From Oscillospiraceae bacterium (GTDB taxonomy: Bacteria > Bacillota > Clostridia > Oscillospirales > Ruminococcaceae), in the NCBI GenBank assembly GCA_020024215.1, contig JAHHUC010000094.1, forward strand, positions 1 to 6,108: a DNA stretch of 6,108 nucleotides. Reading direction: 5' to 3'. Below are positions 1-5,467 of the stretch, piece by piece (position 1 is the first letter of the stretch; every line of letters starts with the position of its first letter). The notes beneath the pieces were generated by a model. It worked only from the letters and a program-made list of their open reading frames with translations, was not told the DNA's origin and ran no database searches. A program made the position numbers and the translations under genes.

Positions 1-79
1 GGAATAAAAAAGGCATGCGAAAATCCAATATAATATCGTCTTTGTTGTATTGCTGATTTTTTCTTTTTATTCGCCTCTC

Positions 80-111
80 CTATTTCGCTAAATTCCTATT
101 TAGCGAAATAG
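80..111. repeat. Perfect 14-bp inverted repeat (hairpin)
   Basis: The arms CTATTTCGCTAAAT (80-93) and ATTTAGCGAAATAG (98-111) are exact reverse complements around a 4-nt centre, TCCT. Neither side carries a proper U-run: the plus side continues TTTGTTGCTG and the minus side GAGAGGCG. It is therefore not a textbook intrinsic terminator, though it could act as a weak one for a plus-strand gene ending left of the window. It could also be an operator or a copy of a dispersed palindromic repeat. Only one copy is present in this window. Confidence 0.75.
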
Positions 112-343
112 TTTGTTGCTGCTATCAGCTTCTTTTGCTGCTTAGTTTGTCTATTAAATATTTGCCGCCACTTTAAATTAAACGTATAGAAAATTGAAAA
201 ACTTACTCATCCTGTTGTAAATAGCTTTATGACTGCTGTGATATGGTTTTAAAATGGCAAATCAAAATCAAAAGCTTTAATAGACAGCTGACAAGCCTTT
301 CTTCCCCTTTTCATTTTTAACCGCCAACATGAATAAACAGCTT

Positions 344-396
344 AAAAAGCAAAACATCTTGTCAAAGCAGCGTGATAGGCCGTTTTGATAAGATGT
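344..396 (-). terminator. Probable terminator of the USP-like gene
   Basis: On the minus strand a 15-bp stem (382-396 with 354-368, one internal G·T and one terminal G·T-type pair) closes a 13-nt loop and is followed by TTTGCTTTTT. It lies about 30 nt beyond the stop codon of the minus-strand gene at 426-890. The stem is AT-rich and the loop rather long, so its efficiency is uncertain. The plus-strand side is also T-rich, so it may work in both directions. Confidence 0.6.
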
Positions 397-425
397 ATTG
401 CACTTTGTTCTTTTGTTTATTTTAT

Positions 426-890
426 TTAATAAGATGTACATGAGGACATCATTTCGTTTGCAGCTGTTGCAGGTCTTTTTATTTCCTGCAGACTTCCATC
501 CTCTTCTACCACAAAGAAGCTTATGTGTGTAAACTTTTTCCAAAGCTTAGGTGTAATTGAATCGGTTTTAGATGGGATGCCGGTAAGCACATTTGTCACC
601 TTGTTTTCCTTTATAAATTTAATTATTGCTTTGGCAACATCATTGGAAAACAGAACGCTCATCTCAGCATTGTTTTTTTGTGCCACAGAAAAAAGATATT
701 CCATAGACTGTGGATCTTGGGGAATGTCAGGTTTGGCAACAGTTATAACAACCAAATCAGTGGAAGTTATATCAGATAAAAGCCTTCCTGAATAGATAAT
801 TCTGTCACACCGTTTCTGATCTGTTACGCAGACTAAAGTTTTTGTTTTGGGCAATGCAGCAGTATAGTCAACATACCCTAGAGCAGGCAT
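426..890 (-). CDS. Universal stress protein (UspA/KdpD-USP-like) domain protein
   Basis: This 154-residue protein looks like a single alpha/beta USP-type domain. The first strand, TLVCVTDQKRCDRII (about 18-32), has the VCVT-x-Q-K-x-C-x-R pattern I associate with USP domains of KdpD-type kinases and their free-standing clostridial relatives. A second strand, DLVVITVAKPDI (45-56), follows. Next come the helix around MEYLFSVAQKNNAEMSVLFSND (63-84) and the segment NKVTNVLTGIPSKT (96-109). The usual ATP-binding pattern G-x2-G-x9-G-S/T is not evident near 104, so nucleotide binding cannot be assumed. There is no signal peptide or membrane segment, so it should be cytosolic. The start is set by a near-perfect Shine-Dalgarno, GGAGGTGA (895-902), five bases before the ATG. 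It lies downstream of tyrS on the same strand, but a terminator and its own promoter separate them. The specific role is unknown; small USP proteins are usually stress or signalling proteins. Confidence 0.7.
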   Translation of the reverse strand: MPALGYVDYTAALPKTKTLVCVTDQKRCDRIIYSGRLLSDITSTDLVVITVAKPDIPQDPQSMEYLFSVAQKNNAEMSVLFSNDVAKAIIKFIKENKVTNVLTGIPSKTDSITPKLWKKFTHISFFVVEEDGSLQEIKRPATAANEMMSSCTSY

Positions 891-927
891 TTTGTCACCT
901 CCGTAAATATCTATTGCTTATTGGTAT

Positions 928-936
928 ATTATAGCA
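928..936 (-). promoter_or_regulatory. Extended -10 promoter for the USP-like gene
   Basis: The minus strand reads TGCTATAAT, an extended -10 element (TG-n-TATAAT), about 38 nt upstream of the start codon. No good -35 lies 16-18 nt upstream, which fits extended -10 promoters. It lies after the tyrS terminator, so the gene can be transcribed on its own. Confidence 0.6.
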
Positions 937-983
937 TTGATTTGTGAACACACTATATATAAACAAGACCTATAAAAATGAAA

Positions 984-1018
984 TAAATTAAAAGAAAGGA
1001 GTCAGAAATGACCCCTCT
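984..1018 (-). terminator. Intrinsic terminator of tyrS
   Basis: Immediately after the tyrS stop, the minus strand forms AGAGGGGTCA / TGACTCCTTT, a 10-bp stem with G·U pairs, around a TTTC loop. The T-rich tail CTTTTAATTTATTT follows. The stem occupies 1009-1018 and 995-1004. This closes the tyrS transcript. Confidence 0.8.
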
Positions 1019-1024
1019 CTTGCT

Positions 1025-2239
1025 TTAAAGTGTTATTTTGACAAAAGCCTTCTTGCCCTTTTTGATGATTATATGACCCTTTTCAAATGCAGAGGCTTCT
1101 ACAACTGAGGCAAAATCGTTTACCTTAACATCATCAACAAGTACGCCGCCTTGTGTGATAAGCCTTTTAGCTTCGGCATTTGATGAAGCCAGCTTCGCCA
1201 GCTTTAAAAGATCGACCACAGATATCCTGCCATCTGTCAAGCTGGCTTTGAATGTGGGCATATGCTCAGAATCAGCCCCTGATACAAAAAGTGCCTTTGC
1301 TGCGGATAATGCTGCATCTGCATCTTCCTTTGAATGAACTGTTTCGGTCAGCTCATAAGCTAAAATTTCCTTTGCTTTATTAAGCTCAGAGCCCTCCCAT
1401 TTTTCCATTTCTTCTATTTCCTCAATAGGAATAAATGTGAGCATTTTAAGGCATTTGATAACATCCGAATCCCCTATGTTTCTCCAGTACTGGAAGAAAT
1501 CGTATGGGGACATTTTATTTCTGTCAAGCCAAACAGCTCCCTTTTCGGTTTTGCCCATCTTCTTTCCTTCACTGTTGGTAAGAAGATTGAAGGTCATGCC
1601 ATAAACATCCTTGCCCTCAGAACGTCTTACCAGCTCTACACCGCCTATAATATTGGACCACTGATCATCTCCGCCCAATTCAAGTGTGTTGCCATATGTT
1701 CTGTAAAGATGCAAAAAGTCATAGCTCTGCATTATCATATAGTTGAATTCAAGGAATGTAAGGCCCTTTTCCATTCTGGATTTATAACATTCGGCAGATA
1801 ACATTCTGTTTACAGAGAAATGCACGCCAATATCCCTTAGCATTTCAATATAGTTAAGATTTTTAAGCCAATCCCCATTTCTTGCAACAATTGCCTTTCC
1901 TTCGGAAAAGTCCACAATTTTTTCCATTTGCTTTCTGAAGCATTCTGCATTGTAGTTTATCTGATCGACTGTAAGCATTTTTCTCATATCTGTTTTGCCG
2001 GAAGGATCTCCAACCATTGTTGTGCCTGTTCCTAAAAGGATTATAGGCATATGGCCTGCTTGCTGAAATCTTTTGATAATGAGAAGCTGAAGCAGATGTC
2101 CTACATGAAGGCTGTCTGCTGTTGCATCAAATCCAATATAAAATGTTACCTTACCCTCATCCAATGCCTTTTTCACTGCTTCTTCATTTGTGCATTGAGC
2201 TATAAGACCTCTTCTTTTAAGCTCTTCAAACAATGTCAT
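1025..2239 (-). CDS. tyrS: Tyrosyl-tRNA synthetase
   Basis: This cytosolic class I aminoacyl-tRNA synthetase charges tRNA-Tyr with tyrosine, using ATP. At 404 residues it has the normal TyrS length. The Rossmann catalytic domain carries Y34 and the HIGH-type motif HVGH (45-48), then D78. The tyrosine-binding set is Y167, Q171, D174 and Q193 in the order known from the Bacillus enzyme (Y169, Q173, D176, Q195). The KMSKS loop appears as KMGKT (227-231). The C-terminal tRNA-binding part ends in an S4-like domain (about 340-404, around NAEAKRLITQGGVLVDD). The ATG at 2239 follows GAAAGGG (2249-2255) at 9 nt, and the protein begins with the usual MTLFEELKRRGLI. It is controlled by the tyrosine T-box leader upstream and ends at its own terminator, so it is monocistronic. 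Nothing looks truncated or damaged. Confidence 0.98.
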   Translation of the reverse strand: MTLFEELKRRGLIAQCTNEEAVKKALDEGKVTFYIGFDATADSLHVGHLLQLLIIKRFQQAGHMPIILLGTGTTMVGDPSGKTDMRKMLTVDQINYNAECFRKQMEKIVDFSEGKAIVARNGDWLKNLNYIEMLRDIGVHFSVNRMLSAECYKSRMEKGLTFLEFNYMIMQSYDFLHLYRTYGNTLELGGDDQWSNIIGGVELVRRSEGKDVYGMTFNLLTNSEGKKMGKTEKGAVWLDRNKMSPYDFFQYWRNIGDSDVIKCLKMLTFIPIEEIEEMEKWEGSELNKAKEILAYELTETVHSKEDADAALSAAKALFVSGADSEHMPTFKASLTDGRISVVDLLKLAKLASSNAEAKRLITQGGVLVDDVKVNDFASVVEASAFEKGHIIIKKGKKAFVKITL

Positions 2240-2262
2240 TTTTCATCGCCCTTTCTACAATT

Positions 2263-2294
2263 AAAAAGCCCCTGCTCCTAAAGGAGCAGAGGGC
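2263..2294 (-). terminator. Regulated terminator of the tyrS T-box leader
   Basis: On the minus strand, GCCC-U-CUGCUCC pairs with GGAGCAG-GGGC across a UUUA loop, with one U bulged, and is followed by UUUUU at 2263-2267. The 5' strand of this hairpin contains CCUCUG (2287-2292), which can instead pair with CAGAGG (2321-2326) to form the antiterminator. Termination is therefore conditional. It lies 24 nt before the tyrS start codon. Confidence 0.9.
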
Positions 2295-2331
2295 ATAAGA
2301 AACTATCCTATACGGTACCACCTCTGGTTTT

Positions 2332-2347
2332 GTTCTTAAAAAAGAAC
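2332..2347 (-). other. Extra hairpin between Stem III and the T-box
   Basis: GUUCUU and AAGAAC form a 6-bp hairpin with a UUUU loop, placed between Stem III and the antiterminator of the tyrS leader. This linker is often single-stranded in T-box RNAs. The helix could shorten the linker or act as a pause site; that role is inference only. Confidence 0.55.
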
Positions 2348-2536
2348 CTCAGGGAATACAAAAGGTATTCCGACGCTTTAACGGGCGCACCCGACAGAAA
2401 CTACCGGCCTGACGGCCTTCCCCTCTGCAGCTCCGAGATGTATTCACAACACGCTTGACTCTTCCTTTCACCAAAACGGAAGCTCTCTATGCTCAAAAAG
2501 TGAAGCTACTGATTCTCTTCTCAGCTGTTAAGTGGC

Positions 2537-2565
2537 ATTATATATCATATATATTATTATGTCAA
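2537..2565 (-). promoter_or_regulatory. Consensus sigma-A promoter of tyrS
   Basis: The minus strand has TTGACA (2560-2565), a 17-nt spacer and TATAAT (2537-2542): both hexamers are perfect and the spacing is ideal. The predicted start site near 2530 falls just ahead of Stem I of the T-box. A constitutively strong promoter with control left to the riboswitch is the usual arrangement for T-box genes. Confidence 0.92.
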
Positions 2566-2640
2566 CCACAAAAAATAAAAAATTGAAAATAATATATAGA
2601 AGTTACAAATATTCATTGCAGCACATATCAATTTAAACAA

Positions 2641-2670
2641 TTGGACTTGAATATTTGCATTTGTTATAAT
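2641..2670 (+). promoter_or_regulatory. Promoter of the C_GCAxxG_C_C gene
   Basis: TTGGAC (2641-2646) and TATAAT (2665-2670) are separated by 18 nt. The -10 is preceded by TG at 2662-2663, giving an extended -10 element. It lies 35 nt upstream of the start codon and is divergent from the tyrS promoter. Confidence 0.7.
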
Positions 2671-2704
2671 TTAAAAAACTAAATTTTTAAAGGAGCGGTA
2701 TACT

Positions 2705-3205
2705 ATGGAAACTAAAAAAAGCATAAACATAAATAAGGTTCGCACCTCGGCGGAAAATTACTTTTTAAATGGATTTTTTTGCTGTGAGGCTGTTGTTGCA
2801 TCAATTATTGATAATTTTGAGCTGGATGTACCAAAAGAGGTCATTGCCATGTCTTCCGGAATGGCGGTGGGTGTAGGAAATTCCGGATGTATGTGCGGAG
2901 CTTTAAACGGCGGAATTATGACATTGGGAATGTTTTTTGGAAGGAGCGAGCCCGCAGGTCCCCTTGACCCAAAGGTTGCTAAGTGCATGATGCTTACACA
3001 TGAGCTTCATGACTGGTTCAAAAGTGCAACCAAAAAGAATGCTGTCTGTTGCAGAGTTTTGACAAGAGAATTTGATACTGCAAAGGCAGAGCACAAGGAA
3101 CAATGTCAGTATTTTACAGGTATATGTGCTGCCAAAACAGCCGATATAATTGTTCGAGAATTGGGACTTATTAAGGAGGAGGACATATTAGAGCCTGCGC
3201 TTTGA
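2705..3205 (+). CDS. C_GCAxxG_C_C family putative redox protein
   Basis: This 166-residue cytosolic protein matches the C_GCAxxG_C_C family, a group of probable redox-active or metal-binding proteins of unknown reaction, common in anaerobes. The N-terminal helix has the family's G-x-x-C-x-E-A-V-like stretch (FFCCEAVVASI, 24-34). The central signature is GCMCGALNGGIMTLG (61-75), followed by FFGR and later by C115-C116, C134 and C141. There are nine cysteines in all (26, 27, 62, 64, 94, 115, 116, 134, 141), mostly at places where the family conserves them. The paired CC at 26-27 and 115-116 add extra thiols. AAAGGAG (2689-2695) lies 9 nt before the ATG. The gene has its own promoter and a strong terminator, so it is probably monocistronic; its position beside tyrS need not mean a shared role. 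Thiol redox chemistry or an Fe-S or metal site is plausible but not shown by sequence alone. Confidence 0.87.
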   Translation: METKKSININKVRTSAENYFLNGFFCCEAVVASIIDNFELDVPKEVIAMSSGMAVGVGNSGCMCGALNGGIMTLGMFFGRSEPAGPLDPKVAKCMMLTHELHDWFKSATKKNAVCCRVLTREFDTAKAEHKEQCQYFTGICAAKTADIIVRELGLIKEEDILEPAL

Positions 3206-3252
3206 TAAGCTTAAATATTTCCTCTATAATCTTCATCAAGCCGGGTTTATTC

Positions 3253-3292
3253 AAAAAAATAGCAGCATCTTCGTGTGATGCTGCTATTTTTT
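3253..3292. terminator. Bidirectional terminator between convergent genes
   Basis: AAAAAATAGCAGCATC (3254-3269) and its exact complement (3277-3292) form a stem of up to 16 bp with a 7-nt TTCGTGT loop. The GC-containing core is flanked by A-runs and T-runs on both sides. It therefore serves the plus-strand gene ending at 3205 and the minus-strand gene ending at 3326. Confidence 0.93.
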
Positions 3293-3325
3293 AATAACAC
3301 ATTAAAATAAATTTTGGCTTGTCTG

Positions 3326-3883
3326 CTAATAAAACGGCCACTTAAGCGGACACATTATGCAAAGACCTTTTACAGACCTGTCCCCTGTGTTTATAGAACG
3401 ATGCATGCAATTTTTGGGAATAAGAATAGAATCCCCTTCCTCAAGGTGATGTGTTCCTGTTTCAGTAACTATATCCATCTCTCCTGAAATAATAACCACT
3501 GTTTCTTCTGCCGGATGAGAAAGGAATGTCTCCGAATCAAATCCCTGTGGCTCTATTTCAAATTGTGTTACCAAGGATGCAGGTGAAAAATCCTTGCTTG
3601 GCATAGGTGACACTATTTCATAGAATATTTTACTGTTTGGAAACTTCATTATAATTCTGTCTTCTTTTTTTACAAGTAGATTTTGAGGGCTTTTAGCATC
3701 CATAAGCATGTAGGGGGATACATCAAGTGCGTCCGCAATCTTTCTGAGAGTATCCATGGTAGGCTTCAGAAGCTCTCTCTCTATCTGCGATATATAACCA
3801 ACAGACAGTCCTACTCTTTTAGCTAAATCATTTAATGTATAGTTTTTGCTTTTCCTAATACCCCGTATTTTCTCTCCGAGCAT
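3326..3883 (-). CDS. XRE-family HTH regulator with C-terminal cupin domain
   Basis: This is a two-domain transcriptional regulator of 185 residues, the usual size of the XRE-cupin (PuuR/SutR-like) group. Residues 3-60 are an HTH_3 domain (IRGIRKSKNYTLNDLAKRVGLSVGYISQIERE) with the conserved S27-x-G-Y-I-S-Q-I-E recognition helix. Residues about 105-178 are a small cupin barrel with SHPAEETVVIISGE (122-135) and GDSILIPKNCMHRS (150-163). H123, E127 and H161 sit where cupins can bind a metal or ligand. The ATG at 3883 is supported by AGGAGG (3892-3897) at 8 nt. Related regulators sense polyamines, amino acids or sulfur compounds. The nearest upstream gene on the strand is ocd, so ornithine or an amine is a reasonable guess for its effector. 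A strong terminator and 359 nt separate the two, so they are probably not one operon. The gene has a convergent neighbour downstream. Confidence 0.92.
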   Translation of the reverse strand: MLGEKIRGIRKSKNYTLNDLAKRVGLSVGYISQIERELLKPTMDTLRKIADALDVSPYMLMDAKSPQNLLVKKEDRIIMKFPNSKIFYEIVSPMPSKDFSPASLVTQFEIEPQGFDSETFLSHPAEETVVIISGEMDIVTETGTHHLEEGDSILIPKNCMHRSINTGDRSVKGLCIMCPLKWPFY

Positions 3884-4177
3884 TCAAAAATCCTCCTGTA
3901 AATTTACTTGAATGAATCCGTATATGACATCTGGCAATTCATTTAAGCAACCAAAAATATATTAACATAATGATAACATTTTTTTGCAAATATTAAAAGG
4001 GTTTTTTCAAAAAAAACTTCTGAAAAAGTAATATTTTTACAAAATTATACGTTAAATGCAAATCATATTATTCATATAGGCAAAAATATGTTTAATTTGG
4101 CACCATTTATAAACAATAAATTCATTATTTATTAACTAAATATTCGATTAAGTGTTTTTTTGAGAAAGCTGAGCAAT
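3884..4177. other. Long AT-rich leader/intergenic region upstream of the XRE-cupin gene
   Basis: I see no gene and no recognisable riboswitch here. The region is very AT-rich with many A and T runs. A weak promoter for the regulator may be TTGCAA (3984-3989), 17 nt, GTTAAT (3961-3966) on the minus strand, which would give a leader of about 70 nt. A TATAAT also occurs on the minus strand near 4045 without a good -35. The word TTTGGCACC at about 4097-4105 recalls a sigma-54 -24 element but has no GC -12 partner. The regulator may bind its own promoter here; no clear operator is visible. Confidence 0.4.
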
Positions 4178-4224
4178 AAATAAAAATGCAGATGACTGTT
4201 TTTTTGTCATCTGCTTTTTTATTT
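4178..4224. terminator. Strong terminator downstream of ocd
   Basis: GCAGATGAC (4188-4196) and GTCATCTGC (4206-4214) pair around a 9-nt loop. The helix extends through flanking A/T runs to 19 bp with a single mismatch (4178-4196 with 4206-4224). On the minus strand it is followed by ATTTTTATTTATTG, about 20 nt after the ocd stop. The plus side also ends in TTTTTT, so it could stop transcription in both directions. It insulates ocd from the XRE-cupin gene. Confidence 0.9.
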
Positions 4225-4242
4225 ATCGTCCCCTGTTCTTTT

Positions 4243-5262
4243 TTATTTTATAAGACCAAACAGATTTTTGGGGTTGTCCCGAACAGGAACCAAGACCTCC
4301 TCGGTGCCGATATGCTCTTCTTTTGAAATATCGTTCATCAACCTTAATATGGAAAAGTCCTCAATGGCAAATCCAACAGAGTCAAAGATTGTAATTTCAT
4401 CAGCTTTTCTATCAATAGGCTTGCCTGTTTTGATGACATTCCATATTTCGGTTACTTTGAAATCTTCGGGCATATGCTGAATTTCACCCTCTATCCTGCT
4501 TTGAGGCTCAAATTCCACATATACATTTCCCATATGCAGAATGTCAGTTTCCAGCTCTGTTTTTCCGGGGCAGTCTCCGCCTACGGCATTAAGGTGCATT
4601 CCGGGTTCTATCATATCCTTTGTTAGTATAGTTGCCAGCTTTTTATCTGCTGTGATGGTTGTTACAATGTCAACTCCCTTGCAGGCCTCCTTGGCGCTCT
4701 TGCACTTGATGAATTTAAGGTTCTTTACATCTTTAAGGTTATTGATAAGTCTGTCTGTTGCAGCCTCATCAACATCATAGCAATAAATTTCCTCTATTCC
4801 GAGAACATAATGGAAGCCGAGGCACTGGAAATCACTTTGACAGCCATTGCCAATAAGAGCCATCTTTTTAGGCTCCTTCTTTGCCAGATATTTGGCAGCC
4901 ATAACTGATGTGGCAGCTGTTCTTATTGCAGTGGTGAGTGTAAGCTCGCTCAGAAGCAGAGGAAATCCTGTGGATACTTCTGCCAGCATGCCTATTCCCA
5001 TCACTGTCAAAAATCCGAACTTGGGATTTATAGGATGCCCATTTACATATTTGTAGGAGAAAAGGTCCTTATTGCCTATGGGCATAAGCTCACAAACACC
5101 TTCCTTGCAATGATGAGCAGTTCTTGGTATCTTATAGAATTCTTCCCATCTTGAATAATCCTGCTCAAGATAAGGTATCAAACGCTCAATAACCTTTTCC
5201 GGGCCTACCTTTTTCAAATACGCAGCCATTGTAGGCAGATCGATGTAATTTGTTTTTCTCAT
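4243..5262 (-). CDS. ocd: Ornithine cyclodeaminase
   Basis: This enzyme converts L-ornithine to L-proline and ammonia with tightly bound NAD+ that is recycled within the reaction; it is cytosolic and a homodimer in the family. The 339 residues align without gaps, from memory, to Pseudomonas putida OCD at a +2 offset over the first two thirds. The substrate and catalytic set is kept: R47, E58 (in ELMP), K71 (in KYVNGHP), R114 (in IRTAATS) and the catalytic acid D230 in VGGDCPGKTEL. The Rossmann fold has IGNGCQSDFQ (137-146) and the ribose-binding D163. This places it with true OCD rather than with the broader mu-crystallin or alanine dehydrogenase relatives. The ATG at 5262 follows AAGGAG (5272-5277) at 9 nt. 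It is transcribed divergently from an AraC-type regulator and ends at its own terminator. In Clostridia the proline formed can feed Stickland proline reduction; no proline reductase gene is in view. A weak promoter may be TTGTAA-17-TAGCAT (5309-5337). Confidence 0.94.
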   Translation of the reverse strand: MRKTNYIDLPTMAAYLKKVGPEKVIERLIPYLEQDYSRWEEFYKIPRTAHHCKEGVCELMPIGNKDLFSYKYVNGHPINPKFGFLTVMGIGMLAEVSTGFPLLLSELTLTTAIRTAATSVMAAKYLAKKEPKKMALIGNGCQSDFQCLGFHYVLGIEEIYCYDVDEAATDRLINNLKDVKNLKFIKCKSAKEACKGVDIVTTITADKKLATILTKDMIEPGMHLNAVGGDCPGKTELETDILHMGNVYVEFEPQSRIEGEIQHMPEDFKVTEIWNVIKTGKPIDRKADEITIFDSVGFAIEDFSILRLMNDISKEEHIGTEEVLVPVRDNPKNLFGLIK

Positions 5263-5287
5263 ATCGCATTTCTCCTTAAATCAATTT

Positions 5288-5303
5288 TGTAAGTCTCCTT
5301 ACA
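5288..5303. promoter_or_regulatory. Palindrome in the ocd leader (possible operator)
   Basis: TGTAAG-TCTC-CTTACA is a perfect 6-bp inverted repeat with a 4-nt centre, 25 nt upstream of the ocd start and just ahead of its ribosome binding site. It could be a binding site for a dimeric regulator or a short RNA hairpin in the ocd 5' leader. It has no U-run after it, so it is not a terminator. Confidence 0.45.
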
Positions 5304-5356
5304 GATAAATGCTAACAAATAGAATATGGCTTTACAATAGGTTTTGCAGCATATTG

Positions 5357-5368
5357 TTGTAAATACAA
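5357..5368. promoter_or_regulatory. TTGTA-AA-TACAA palindrome in the ocd/araC spacer
   Basis: Two 5-bp arms, TTGTA and TACAA, flank two bases in the middle of the divergent intergenic region, about 50 nt before the araC-type -10. It is short and lies in AT-rich DNA, so chance is possible. Its position between two divergent promoters suits an operator. Confidence 0.3.
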
Positions 5369-5417
5369 ACCAACAGATAGGATTTGTCTACTTTTATTTT
5401 AAAATAGTGGTAAAATA

Positions 5418-5423
5418 TATAAT
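5418..5423 (+). promoter_or_regulatory. Likely -10 element of the AraC-type gene
   Basis: TATAAT lies 44 nt upstream of the ATG. The hexamer 17 nt further upstream, TATTTT at 5395-5400, is a poor -35, which would fit an activator-dependent or weak promoter. In this AT-rich spacer a TATAAT alone is modest evidence. Confidence 0.4.
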
Positions 5424-5467
5424 AGAGAAATTGCGCCAAACAACTTTAATTCACAAAGAGGGATAAT

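Larger units (their letters stand above)
1..425. other. Intergenic region without a supportable gene
   Basis: I see no gene here. The stretch is AT-rich and every frame is broken by frequent stops. In the plus direction two frames read in from the left edge and stop at about 33 and 56, so the tail of an upstream plus-strand gene could end here, but ten to eighteen codons are too few to judge. It contains a perfect hairpin at 80-111 and the probable terminator of the minus-strand gene at 344-396. Two short words are repeated just after the hairpin: TAGTTTGT at 109-116 and 143-150, and TTGCTGCT at 116-123 and 135-142. Confidence 0.6.
2263..2530 (-). promoter_or_regulatory. Tyrosine-specific T-box riboswitch (tyrS leader)
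   Basis: This leader RNA senses uncharged tRNA-Tyr and lets transcription continue into tyrS. Stem I is closed by GUAGCUU (2503-2509) with GAGCUGC (2427-2433). It contains the AGAGAG bulge (2483-2488) and a distal stem CUUCC/GGAAG (2478-2482 with 2461-2465). The specifier loop reads GAAUACA, with UAC (Tyr) at 2440-2442. Smaller hairpins follow, including GGCC-GUCA-GGCC and CGGG-UGCG-CCCG. Stem III is GGAAUAC/GUAUUCC (2365-2371 with 2353-2359). The T-box proper, GAGGUGGUACCGUA (2311-2324), has the UGGU bulge that would pair with an ACCA tRNA end, which fits the A73 discriminator of bacterial tRNA-Tyr. The antiterminator and terminator are mutually exclusive. The 5' end at about 2530 is inferred from the promoter position. 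Confidence 0.96.

Noticed and set aside
1..60. Possible tail of a plus-strand gene or head of a minus-strand gene at the left edge
   Set aside because: The plus frames give only 10-18 codons before stops. The minus frames that stay open have stops just upstream and no start codon with a ribosome binding site.
277..543. 88-residue minus-strand open frame rich in Cys, Lys and Asn
   Set aside because: It overlaps the end of the USP-like gene in another frame and runs through its terminator hairpin; the composition is not protein-like and there is no family resemblance.
523..795. 90-residue plus-strand open frame inside the USP-like gene
   Set aside because: It is the antisense shadow of a gene with a clear Shine-Dalgarno and a recognisable fold.
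2758..3103. Minus-strand open frames opposite the C_GCAxxG_C_C gene
   Set aside because: They are shadows of a gene with its own promoter, ribosome binding site and family signature.
4097..4112. TTTGGCACC resembling a sigma-54 -24 element
   Set aside because: No GC-containing -12 element follows at the required spacing, and no sigma-54 activator gene is nearby.
3326..5262. ocd and the XRE-cupin gene as a single operon
   Set aside because: A strong hairpin terminator at 4178-4224 and a 359-nt gap lie between them, so co-transcription is unlikely except by read-through.
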